From Chloroflexota bacterium (lineage in GTDB: Bacteria; Chloroflexota; UBA6077; JACCZL01): a stretch of 12,779 nucleotides of DNA. This document shows positions 1 through 7,346 of this stretch, in pieces. The stretch covers positions 1 through 12,779 of the forward strand of contig JACCZL010000224.1 in assembly GCA_013695975.1 (NCBI GenBank), in the 5' to 3' direction. The notes under the pieces were generated by a model that made no database searches, was not told the DNA's origin, and worked only from the letters and a program-made list of their open reading frames with translations. Position 1 is the stretch's first letter. Every line of letters begins with the position of its first letter. A program made the position numbers and the translations under genes.

Positions 1-897
1 CTCTGGCTGGGCAGTCCGGTTTGGCCGTTCCTGCGACCCGAGGGTGGGACGGAGCTCGGCGATTACTTCTTCAGCCAGATGAATCGCGGGCGCACGCCGA
101 TCGACCTCCTCTTGCTTCCGCTCAAGCTCTATCAGGGGGACCTGATGGAGCTCCGCGGGGCGATGCCCCCGCTGCTCCTCCTGCTGGCCCCGCTCTACCT
201 CCTGGTTCGGAAGCGGCGATGGCTGACCTACCTCGTCGGACTGTCGGCGCTCCACTTCGCGGTCTGGTCACAGGGAATCCAGACCGTCCGTTACCTGTTC
301 CCGATCTTCCCCGCCATGAGCCTTGTCGTGGCCTACGCCCTCGATCGGTTGATCGACGGCGCGCGATGGCGCCGCCTGGCCCGGGTCGCCATCCCCTCGC
401 TGGTGCTGCTTTCGATGGCCCTCGGGTCCTTCGCGGCGGTGATCATGCTCAAGATCCAGATGCCCTTTGCCCAGCTCGTCGGCCTGGAGTCGCGCCAGGC
501 CTACCTGAGCAGGAACGTCTCGGACTACGGTGCTGTGCTCCACCTGAACGAGCAGGCTGACGCGGTCACGCGCGTGCTCGTGATCGGCGACGCGCGGGTC
601 TACTACCTGACGCCACCGGTCGTGGTCGACCAGGGTTTGGACCTGTTCCGCCGATTGGCGGAGGCGAGCGACCCACAGCTCGCGCTCGACGCGCTCCGCC
701 AGTCCGGCGTCTCGCACGTCCTGGTGGGCGTCGGCCAGATTAGCTGGCTGACCCGCTTCGATCCCGAGGACCGCGTGAAAGGCTGGTGGGCGGCGTTTCA
801 GCGCAGCCGCTTGGGTTACTTGATCCTCGAATACGAGACCGACGTCGTCAGCGTGTACCGAGTGGCAGACGCGGTCGCGCCAGCCAATCGGCGCTGA
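1..897 (+). CDS. GT-C membrane glycosyltransferase, C-terminal part (5' cut by window edge)
   Basis: The reading frame is open from base 1 and ends at TGA 895-897, so this is the last ~298 residues of a longer protein; the first in-frame ATG, at 79, is internal. The visible part starts in a loop (LWLGSPVWPF), runs through several hydrophobic helices (for example around PPLLLLLAPLYLLV and YLFPIFPAMSLVVAYAL) and ends in a soluble domain of ~130 residues. It aligns along its whole length with the complete gene at 1023-3047, sharing VWSQGIQT, QLVGLESR, the AYLSRN/DYGAV block and LRQSG-SHVL. By that comparison it is a polyprenyl-phosphate-sugar-dependent GT-C enzyme of the GT39/ArnT-like kind, acting on the outer membrane face. 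The catalytic N-terminal loop lies outside the window, so activity cannot be judged. The family call is fairly secure; the sugar and acceptor are unknown. Confidence 0.82.
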   Translation, partial: LWLGSPVWPFLRPEGGTELGDYFFSQMNRGRTPIDLLLLPLKLYQGDLMELRGAMPPLLLLLAPLYLLVRKRRWLTYLVGLSALHFAVWSQGIQTVRYLFPIFPAMSLVVAYALDRLIDGARWRRLARVAIPSLVLLSMALGSFAAVIMLKIQMPFAQLVGLESRQAYLSRNVSDYGAVLHLNEQADAVTRVLVIGDARVYYLTPPVVVDQGLDLFRRLAEASDPQLALDALRQSGVSHVLVGVGQISWLTRFDPEDRVKGWWAAFQRSRLGYLILEYETDVVSVYRVADAVAPANRR

Positions 898-1022
898 GCG
901 GCTGTTGAGCGAATGCACCGACAGGTCGGGAGTCACGTCGTCCCTTGGGAGACGCCGCCGGCGTTATGGCATAGGCCACCAGGGCTGATTTCGGTGAGGC
1001 GGTGCGAGGGAGTTTACCGCGC
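898..1022 (+). other. Intergenic gap between tandem GT-C paralogues
   Basis: This 125-base non-coding spacer lies between the two GT-C genes, which read the same way. I see no convincing sigma-70 promoter and no stem-loop with a T tract. The only clear signal is the ribosome binding site at its right end (1006-1012). Read-through from the upstream gene is possible but not shown. Confidence 0.4.
1006..1012 (+). promoter_or_regulatory. Shine-Dalgarno site choosing the GTG start at 1023
   Basis: GAGGGAG sits 10 bases before GTG 1023. The longer reading, from GTG 1002, would put this purine run inside the coding region and has only a GGTGAGG run almost touching the start. The 1023 start is therefore preferred; ATG 1065 is a further in-frame alternative without a comparable site. 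Confidence 0.55.
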
Positions 1023-3047
1023 GTGAACGTCGCAGAATCTCAGGTACGGGCACCGTGGCTACCGATGACCCGACCCGCGGTGGGGTGGCTGCTCGGAGTG
1101 GCGGCCGTCATCGCGGGCCACGTTTACGCACAGGCGCTGCCCTGGGACCAGCCGACCCCGATGGTGGTGGCATCCCACGCCTTCGCTTGCCTCCTGCTGA
1201 TCGCCATGCTCTGGTTAGGCGCCGCGCTCGGAGTGCGCGCGCTGCGCGCCCTCGGACTGGGCCAGCGGCTGAGTCTGGAAACGCTCATCCTGTCCCTCGG
1301 GCTCGGGCTCGGCGGGCTGGCCTACCTGGTCCTGGCCTGTGGCTTCCTAGGGCTGCTCCAGCCTACTGCGCTGGCGCTCGTCTTCGCCGCCCTGGCCATC
1401 GGGCTGCGAGCGGAGCTGGCCGAGCTGGCGAAGGCGCTCCCTGTCTGGGGCCGCGCCTTGTTGGCGGAGCGTCGCTTGCTCCAACGCGACTGGATCCTCC
1501 GGCTCGCAGTGCCCATGGCAGAACTGACCGTGCTGATTCTGGCCGTGAGGGCTTTGGCGCCGCCGATCGCCTATGACGCGATCGTGTACCACCTGGCCGG
1601 CCCCAGGGAGTTCTTGCGACTGGGGCGCCTGGCACCCGTTCCCGACATCCAGCAAGCCAACATGCCCTTCACGGTCGAGATGCTGTACCTCCTGGGGCTG
1701 GCATTCGGCAGTGATGAGCTGTCGGGCCTCCTCCATCTCAGCCTGGCGTTCCTCTCGGGACTGGCGGCCTTCAGTCTCGCCCGGCGGTTCTTCGGCGCCA
1801 GGGTTGGACGACTGACGATCCTGATCTTCCTGTCTGCGCCCGCACTCGCGATCTATGGCCCGGTCGCCAATATCGACTACGGCTGGGCCTATTTCGACTT
1901 CCTGGCGGTGTACGCCTTCGCTGCGTGGGCCCACGACGGCCGCCGGCGGTGGTTGGTCGTGGCCGGCCTCGCCGTCGGTCTGGCGCTCGGGAGCAAGTAT
2001 CTCGGGGCCCTGACGTGTGCCGCCATCGCCCTTGCGATCGTCCTGCGAGCGGCACGGCTGGGTCGCGCGGAGTGGGCCCGAATTCCGTACTCCATGGCAA
2101 CCTTCCTGGTCCCGGCGGGCCTTGTGGCGGCTCCGTGGTACATCAAGAACTGGCTGTGGTTTGGCAGCCCAGTGTGGCCGTTCTTGACGACGGACGGCAT
2201 GCTCGACGGCGGCCTGTACTTCGCTCGCCACATGAACCGCGGGCACGAGCTGCTCGACATCCTTCTCCTCCCGCTCCGACTGTATGGACGTGACTTCGTC
2301 GACCATTCGTGGGCAATGCCGCCGCTACTGTTTCTCCTCGCACCCGGCTATCTGGCCGTGCGTAAGCATCCTCTGGTCAGCGGCCTGCTGGCGTTTTCGG
2401 CGCTGCACTTCGTGGTCTGGTCTCAGGGTATCCAAACCCTTCGGTACCTCTCCCCGATATTCCCGGCGATGAGCGTCGTCGCGGCATACGTCCTGACTGG
2501 GATGATGGGAAGCACGCGGTTCCATAGCCTGGGGCGTATGGCAGGTTCGTCACTCACGGTGCTTTCCCTGCTCATCGCCTCGGCCCTCGGTATGGATATG
2601 GCCTTTCGCCAACGGCCGCTGGCTCAGCTCGTCGGCCTCGAGTCCCGCGAAGCCTACTTGAGCCGGAACCTGCCGGACTACGGGGCCGTCCAGTACATCA
2701 ACGAGCACCGTGCCGACGTGAGTCGACTCCTGGTCATCGGCGAGGCTCGAGTGTTCTATCTCGAGCCGCCCATTTTGCTGGATCAGAATCTGGATCTCCT
2801 CCAGGAGCTGGGAGGCAGCGACCCGCTGGCCGCCGCCGAGCGGCTCCGCCAGTCGGGAATCTCGCACGTCCTTTTAGCTGAGAACCTCGTCGTATGGCAC
2901 ACCGACTGGGACCCGGAGCTGCGCGTCAAGCGGGCATGGGCCGGTTTCGAACGCACTCGGCCAGCGTACCTGAGCGTCGAATACAAGGACGAGGCGGCCA
3001 CTATCTATCGGGTAGCTGATGCCGCCGTCGAAAGGAGTGACCCATGA
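1023..3047 (+). CDS. GT-C family membrane glycosyltransferase (GT39/ArnT-like)
   Basis: This 674-residue polytopic membrane protein has an N-terminal hydrophobic helix (VGWLLGVAAVIAGHVYA), roughly a dozen membrane segments and a soluble C-terminal domain of ~130 residues. The loop after an early helix reads AYDAIVYHLAGP, with Asp at about residue 185 (codon 1575-1577). An acidic residue in this first outer loop is the usual catalytic site of GT-C enzymes, which take a sugar from a polyprenyl-phosphate carrier outside the cytoplasm. A later WYIKNWLWFGSPVWPF segment recurs in the upstream paralogue. An in-frame GTG at 1002 would add 7 residues. The stop overlaps the next gene's start as ATGA, so the two are probably coupled, and that next gene is a plausible maker of the lipid-linked donor. 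Donor sugar and acceptor are not identifiable. Confidence 0.85.
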   Translation: MNVAESQVRAPWLPMTRPAVGWLLGVAAVIAGHVYAQALPWDQPTPMVVASHAFACLLLIAMLWLGAALGVRALRALGLGQRLSLETLILSLGLGLGGLAYLVLACGFLGLLQPTALALVFAALAIGLRAELAELAKALPVWGRALLAERRLLQRDWILRLAVPMAELTVLILAVRALAPPIAYDAIVYHLAGPREFLRLGRLAPVPDIQQANMPFTVEMLYLLGLAFGSDELSGLLHLSLAFLSGLAAFSLARRFFGARVGRLTILIFLSAPALAIYGPVANIDYGWAYFDFLAVYAFAAWAHDGRRRWLVVAGLAVGLALGSKYLGALTCAAIALAIVLRAARLGRAEWARIPYSMATFLVPAGLVAAPWYIKNWLWFGSPVWPFLTTDGMLDGGLYFARHMNRGHELLDILLLPLRLYGRDFVDHSWAMPPLLFLLAPGYLAVRKHPLVSGLLAFSALHFVVWSQGIQTLRYLSPIFPAMSVVAAYVLTGMMGSTRFHSLGRMAGSSLTVLSLLIASALGMDMAFRQRPLAQLVGLESREAYLSRNLPDYGAVQYINEHRADVSRLLVIGEARVFYLEPPILLDQNLDLLQELGGSDPLAAAERLRQSGISHVLLAENLVVWHTDWDPELRVKRAWAGFERTRPAYLSVEYKDEAATIYRVADAAVERSDP

Positions 3048-4348
3048 GCGCGCTAGTCAGTGCGCCGCCCCCTAACGGGACGAGTACGCTCGATACCGGA
3101 GCATCAGTGGGGAGGACGGACATTTCAGTCGTGATGCCGTGCCTGAACGAAGAGGCCAGTATCGGGACCTGCGTCGACAAGGCGCTCGAAGGGATCCGCC
3201 GAACTGGCCTGCAGGGCGAGGTGGTCGTCTGTGACAACGGGTCGACCGACCGATCAGCCGCGATCGCCGCCGCGCATGGCGCCCGGGTCGTCCACCAGCC
3301 GGAGCGCGGCTACGGCAATGCCTACCTGGCGGGCTTCGAGTCTGCGCGGGGCCGCTACTTCGTGATGGGGGACGCCGACGACACCTACGACTTCACCCAG
3401 CTCGATCAGTTCGTCGCCCTCCTGCAGCAGGGTCACGAGTACGTCCTGGGCTCCCGCTTCAAAGGCACCATCCAGCCCGGCGCGATGCCCTGGCTGCACC
3501 AGTACATCGGCAATCCCGTCCTGACCTGGGTGCTGAACCGGCTCTTCGACCTCAGCGCTTCTGACGCCCACAGCGGCATGCGGGCCTTCACCCGTGAAGC
3601 CTTCGATCGGATGCACCTCCAGACCACCGGTATGGAGTTCGCCTCCGAGATCGTCATCAACGCCGCCAAGAGCCGGCTCAAGACCGCCGAAGTGCCGATC
3701 GATTACCGCCCCCGCGTCGGCGAGTCGAAGCTCAACTCGCTCCGCGACGGCTGGCGCCACCTACGCTTCATGCTGCTCCACAGCCCGAACCACCTGTTCC
3801 TGCTGCCCGGATTGGTGTTCCTGGTGCTCGGTCTAGCCGGACTGGGCTGGTTGTTGCCCGGTCCGCAGTTCATCGCGATGCAGATGGTCGACATCCACGT
3901 CATGATCCTGGCCGCCTTGATGGCGATCCTGGGGGCCCAGGCGATCACGCTCGGCCTGAGCGCCAAAGCCTACGCCTTCACCCATCGTTTCGTTCCGTCC
4001 GATGCGCTCATCGAGCGCTTCTACCGCCATTTCTCGCTCGAGCGCGGCCTCCTCGTGGCGCTGGACCTCGGCGGACTCGGCTTTGTCGTGAATCTGCAGA
4101 TCCTGATGACGTGGCTGGGCAGCTCCTTCGGAGACCTCAACGCGGTCCGGCCGGCCCTCTTCGGATCAACCCTCATGATGCTCGGCGGCCAGGTCGCGTT
4201 CGGCTCGTGCTTGCTGGCGATCCTCGATATCAAAGAAGAAGCCCGTCGGCGGGCTCGGTCGAGCGCTGAGGCGGCCAGGGAGAAGGCCCGCCTGGCCGCG
4301 GAGCAGCCCAGCCGCGGGCGACGGGCCCTGGCTGGAGAGCTTTCATGA
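3044..4348 (+). CDS. GT2 polyprenyl-phosphate sugar synthase-like, four C-terminal TM helices
   Basis: This is a 434-residue family 2 glycosyltransferase. The N-terminal GT-A domain (about 26-245) has ISVVMPCLNEE (27-37), DNGSTD (64-69) and GDADDTYDF (109-117) with the metal-binding Asp pair 110/112, then SGMRAFT and GMEFASEIV, as in dolichol- or undecaprenyl-phosphate hexose synthases. Four hydrophobic segments follow at about 250-270, 286-306, 336-355 and 372-394, an architecture like that of prokaryotic dolichyl-phosphate mannose synthases that carry their own membrane anchor. Such enzymes move a sugar from a nucleotide donor onto a polyprenyl phosphate at the inner membrane face. The last ~40 residues are an Ala/Arg/Glu-rich, probably helical cytoplasmic tail. 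AAGGAG stands 6 bases before ATG 3044, which overlaps the preceding stop. The context suggests it feeds the GT-C enzymes; which sugar is unknown. Confidence 0.88.
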   Translation: MSALVSAPPPNGTSTLDTGASVGRTDISVVMPCLNEEASIGTCVDKALEGIRRTGLQGEVVVCDNGSTDRSAAIAAAHGARVVHQPERGYGNAYLAGFESARGRYFVMGDADDTYDFTQLDQFVALLQQGHEYVLGSRFKGTIQPGAMPWLHQYIGNPVLTWVLNRLFDLSASDAHSGMRAFTREAFDRMHLQTTGMEFASEIVINAAKSRLKTAEVPIDYRPRVGESKLNSLRDGWRHLRFMLLHSPNHLFLLPGLVFLVLGLAGLGWLLPGPQFIAMQMVDIHVMILAALMAILGAQAITLGLSAKAYAFTHRFVPSDALIERFYRHFSLERGLLVALDLGGLGFVVNLQILMTWLGSSFGDLNAVRPALFGSTLMMLGGQVAFGSCLLAILDIKEEARRRARSSAEAAREKARLAAEQPSRGRRALAGELS

Positions 4349-5307
4349 TTCGCACCTCAGTCATCATGCTGACCAGGAACAACGGCCGCACCCTCGACGA
4401 AGTCATGGCGGCCATCTTCGGTCAGCGCACGTCCGACGAGATCGAGGTCGTCCACATCGACTCCTCGTCCACGGACGACACGCGAACCGTGGCCTCGCGG
4501 TATCCGTGCCGTCGGTACCAGATCCCCGCTCGGAACTTCAGTCACTCCGCGACTCGCAATTACGCCGCCAGTGTCAGTCGCGGCGAGTTCGTCGTGTATG
4601 TCAGCGCGGACGCCACGCCCACTGGACCCGGCTGGCTCGAGCGGCTGATCGCCCCGATGCAAGACCCCACCGTCGCCGGCGTCTACGGTCGACAGGTTCC
4701 CCGACCCAACGCCAACGTCGTCGAAGCCTACTTCCTCCAGCGGACCTATGGGGCGGAGCGCCAGCTCAAGCGGCTAGGGTCCGACCGGCGCATGGGCCTG
4801 GGGGATCTCTTCTTCTCGAACGTCACATCGGCGATTCGCAAGTCGGTCTGGGAGCGCCATCCATTCGACGAGCGGCTCCACATGAGCGAAGACCAGGGCT
4901 GGGCGCGCGATGTCCTGCGAGCCGGCCACGCCCTGGTCTACGAGCCGGCCGCCGCCGTCCTCCACTCCCACAACTACACCTTCACCAAGCTGTTCCGCCG
5001 CAATTTCGATAGCGGCCACTCGCTGGCCGTGCTCCTCCGAGGCGAAGACATCAACTTCCTCAGCTACGGCGCCGGTTATCTGGCCCGTGAGCTGACCGAC
5101 TTCGCTCGAGCCGGCCACGCTCGGCACCTACCGTATCTGGCACTCTACGAGATCGTCAGGACTGCGGGCTTCTTCCTCGGGCGGAACGCGACGCATCTGC
5201 CCCCACCCGCCCGGCGCTGGTGCAGCGACTACACGCTGTACTGGGACCACCTCGATGCTCATGCTGCGCCATCGGCATCCCGGATCACCGTCGAGCAAGC
5301 CCGGTGA
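4345..5307 (+). CDS. GT2 glycosyltransferase, rhamnosyltransferase-like
   Basis: This 320-residue GT-A fold glycosyltransferase has no membrane helices and is probably cytoplasmic or membrane-associated. It shows SVIMLTRNNG (5-14), HIDSSSTDDT (37-46), FSHSATRNYAA (65-75), SADATP (87-92) and the catalytic-base region MSEDQGWA (180-187). The F-H---RN-A block followed by a -DA-P motif is characteristic of bacterial rhamnosyltransferases in GT2, which transfer dTDP-L-rhamnose to lipid-linked O-antigen or exopolysaccharide intermediates. The family match is good, but rhamnose itself is inference because no dTDP-rhamnose synthesis genes are in view. ATG 4345 overlaps the previous stop as ATGA, with GGAGAG five bases upstream, so translation is probably coupled. 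The 3' end overlaps the likely start of the next gene by about 53 bases. Confidence 0.86.
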   Translation: MIRTSVIMLTRNNGRTLDEVMAAIFGQRTSDEIEVVHIDSSSTDDTRTVASRYPCRRYQIPARNFSHSATRNYAASVSRGEFVVYVSADATPTGPGWLERLIAPMQDPTVAGVYGRQVPRPNANVVEAYFLQRTYGAERQLKRLGSDRRMGLGDLFFSNVTSAIRKSVWERHPFDERLHMSEDQGWARDVLRAGHALVYEPAAAVLHSHNYTFTKLFRRNFDSGHSLAVLLRGEDINFLSYGAGYLARELTDFARAGHARHLPYLALYEIVRTAGFFLGRNATHLPPPARRWCSDYTLYWDHLDAHAAPSASRITVEQAR

Positions 5308-6397
5308 TCACGAAGGATCCGGTCAGGCGACGTTGGCGGTGACCGAAGTTCAGGATCTTCCCGAACTAGTTGGACGTCTACGATCGGCACTCCAGCGGCG
5401 AGGCACCGTTGTCGGGCTCGGCCTGCTGATTTCCGGCTTGACCGTCTGGTTGACCTTGGAGCGCGTCGAGTTGGGCCGTCTGCCGACGCTCTTGAGCGAG
5501 CTCCGCGTGGTCCCCTTGGTCGTGGCGGTGGCGATATTTCCACTCGCCGTGTGGGTCAAAGCGCTCCAGTGGCAGCATTTGTGCTACTCGGCGACGTCCG
5601 CTAGGCTGGGCGACCTCTTCACCGCCACCGCGCTCGGCCTCACGGTCAACAACCTGGCGCCGGCGCGACTGGGAGACGTCCTGCGCGTGATCCTCGGCGC
5701 AGAGCTCGCCGGTCTCGGGAGGGCGCAGGCTGCCTCTAGCATCCTGGTCGAAAAGCTCCTGGACCTGCTTAGCCTGGCGCTGCTCGGGCTGGCGCTAGTC
5801 CCGTTTGCGCCCCTTCCCTGGCAGCTCAGGACCGCGGTCCTGATGACCGCGCTTTGCTCACTTGGCGGCCTGGCGGGAGTGGTCGTGTTGGCCCGGCGAA
5901 CGTCGGCCTCTCAGCGCTGGGCGGAGTACATGCTGGCACGGCCCCGGTTCTCTAGGCTCGGCCTCACAGCACCGCTCGGCGCGGCGTTGAATGCGCTGCG
6001 CAGATTCCAGCACCCGCGCCGTCTCGCGGTACCCTTCGCGCTGTCGTTGCTGCACTGGCTCCTCAACGCTGCCATGTACCATCTCGTTCTCGTCGCTCTC
6101 GACCTCTCATTGCCACCGGCCGCGGCGATCTCAACGCTCGTCGCCACCAATCTTGGCATGGCGCTGCCGTCTTCCCCTGGGTTCATCGGCGTGTTTGATT
6201 ATCTGTGCGTGGTCTCACTCTCGGCGTTCGGCGTCGAGCCGACTACGGCACTGGGGTTCGCGGTGGTGGTGCATGCCTTTGGGCTGTTTCTGCCACCCGT
6301 ACTCGGCCTGGTGCTCATCGGGAGAGACGGCCGCCTGAGGCGGCTTCTTGGATTCGACCGCGGAGCATCGAGCTTCGGCACAGCTCCGGCTGGTTAG
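5255..6397 (+). CDS. UPF0104 / lysylphosphatidylglycerol synthase TM-region family protein
   Basis: This 380-residue polytopic membrane protein has about eight hydrophobic segments, starting near residues 50-68 and 84-103. Two hallmark blocks of the LPG_synthase_TM family (the MprF N-terminal membrane domain and its stand-alone relatives) are present: NNLAPARLGDVLR (132-144), followed by an EK--DL segment, and ALPSSPGFIGVFD (303-315). MprF's membrane domain flips aminoacylated phosphatidylglycerol; the lone versions often sit in glycan loci and are suspected lipid-intermediate transporters, which would suit this operon but is unproven. The aminoacyl-transferase half of MprF is absent. The start is uncertain: ATG 5255 or 5261 overlap the upstream gene and have weak ribosome sites, while TTG 5333 or GTG 5339 would remove ~27 hydrophilic residues without losing a membrane helix. 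It ends 22 bases from a converging gene. Confidence 0.84.
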   Translation: MLMLRHRHPGSPSSKPGDHEGSGQATLAVTEVQDLPELVGRLRSALQRRGTVVGLGLLISGLTVWLTLERVELGRLPTLLSELRVVPLVVAVAIFPLAVWVKALQWQHLCYSATSARLGDLFTATALGLTVNNLAPARLGDVLRVILGAELAGLGRAQAASSILVEKLLDLLSLALLGLALVPFAPLPWQLRTAVLMTALCSLGGLAGVVVLARRTSASQRWAEYMLARPRFSRLGLTAPLGAALNALRRFQHPRRLAVPFALSLLHWLLNAAMYHLVLVALDLSLPPAAAISTLVATNLGMALPSSPGFIGVFDYLCVVSLSAFGVEPTTALGFAVVVHAFGLFLPPVLGLVLIGRDGRLRRLLGFDRGASSFGTAPAG

Positions 6398-6419
6398 GAC
6401 TGCACCGCTCCTGGTCGCC

Positions 6420-7346
6420 TCACGGCGCTCGCCGAGCGTAGAGCTCGAGGTTGGCCGGCGCGCTTTGCAGCATGCCGACCAGGCCCATGGGTCCCGCCGT
6501 GAGGGCTTTCATAGCGGCGTGGAACGCTCCCGAGGGTGGGCGGGAGCGAAAATACCGGCAAAGGGAGGGCCAGGCATACGCCACCGGTGAGGCAGCCAGC
6601 GAAAGCTGATCGAAGCCGGCCATCGTGACCGTCCGTCGCAGGCTGTCAGGCGAAAATAGCCACAGATGATCTGGTGGTTGCAGTGCGAACCACCTCCGCC
6701 CGAAGAGACGATGCTCGAGAGATGCGACGTTCGGCGTTGCCAGGATGAGCACGCCGCCGGGCCGAAGGAGGGCCCGCACCTTCGCGAGCGCAGCGGCCGG
6801 ATCGACCAGGTGTTCGATCACGTCGAGCAACGCAACGGCGTCAAAGGGGCCCCACTCAATTGGAGCGTCCTCCAGCATGCCAGCTCGAACGTCGAGCCCG
6901 TGATGCGTGCGGAGGTCGTGCGCCGACGTCCGATGCGGCTCCAGGCCGGCCACAGCCCAGCCTCGTCGTCGCATCGCCACGAGGAAGACGCCTGAACCGC
7001 AGCCTACTTCGAGTAGTCGACCTTTCGGCACGCGCGCCTCGATACGGCGCGCCACGAGGTCGAAGTTGACTTCACGTAGGCGGGACAGCAGCGAGCGCCG
7101 ACCTGTGACAAACTCGCCGCAAACGGGTTGGTATTGCGTCGCGTAGAGGGTGCGGAGCTCCTCCATGCTGGGGGTTGCGGCCAGTTGAGCCAGCCCACAA
7201 CTCCGACATTGTCGGTACTCAAACTCGTGCTCGCCGACAAGCGGAAGGGCAGTGAATGCCTCGGACGATCCGTGTCCGCAAAGCCGACACGAGGTCGAGG
7301 CGTTTCGGGACGCGACCGCATCGTCGATCTCAACCCTCGCGCCCAT
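6420..7346 (-). CDS. Class I SAM-dependent methyltransferase with N-terminal zinc ribbon
   Basis: This protein has 308 residues. The N-terminus has two CxxC pairs (C20/C23 and C47/C50, the latter in CRSCGL), a likely zinc-binding knuckle found in many sugar-modifying methyltransferases. The Rossmann domain follows with motif I LLEVGCGSG (111-119), acidic E136 after the second strand, LLDVIEHL (173-180) and LRPGGVLILATPN, so SAM binding appears intact. The tail after the Rossmann core (WFALQPPDHLWLF and beyond) is like the Methyltransf_23 group. The likely role is methylation of a sugar or sugar nucleotide in glycan synthesis; the target atom cannot be told. The frame stays open upstream to 7727, but ATG 7346 is chosen because it has GAGGGAGGT five bases before it and starts just before the conserved region. 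The start lies 17 bp inside the YfhO-family gene, implying coupled expression. Confidence 0.87.
   Translation of the reverse strand: MGARVEIDDAVASRNASTSCRLCGHGSSEAFTALPLVGEHEFEYRQCRSCGLAQLAATPSMEELRTLYATQYQPVCGEFVTGRRSLLSRLREVNFDLVARRIEARVPKGRLLEVGCGSGVFLVAMRRRGWAVAGLEPHRTSAHDLRTHHGLDVRAGMLEDAPIEWGPFDAVALLDVIEHLVDPAAALAKVRALLRPGGVLILATPNVASLEHRLFGRRWFALQPPDHLWLFSPDSLRRTVTMAGFDQLSLAASPVAYAWPSLCRYFRSRPPSGAFHAAMKALTAGPMGLVGMLQSAPANLELYARRAP

Noticed and set aside
268..936. 222-codon minus-strand frame over the partial GT-C gene
   Set aside because: It is antisense to well-conserved coding sequence shared with the tandem paralogue.
952..964. Perfect inverted repeat ACGCCG-C-CGGCGT between the tandem GT-C genes
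   Set aside because: With a one-base spacer it cannot form a stable hairpin of full length, and short GC palindromes are expected by chance; no T tract follows.
1347..2306. 319-codon open frame on the minus strand opposite the GT-C gene
   Set aside because: It is antisense to a gene with clear membrane-protein sequence, its translation is Gln/Arg/Glu-rich with no family features, and such shadows are common in GC-rich DNA.
3254..3760. 168-codon minus-strand frame over the GT2 catalytic domain
   Set aside because: The plus strand here encodes canonical GT2 motifs; the minus translation is a Val/Gly/Glu-rich shadow.
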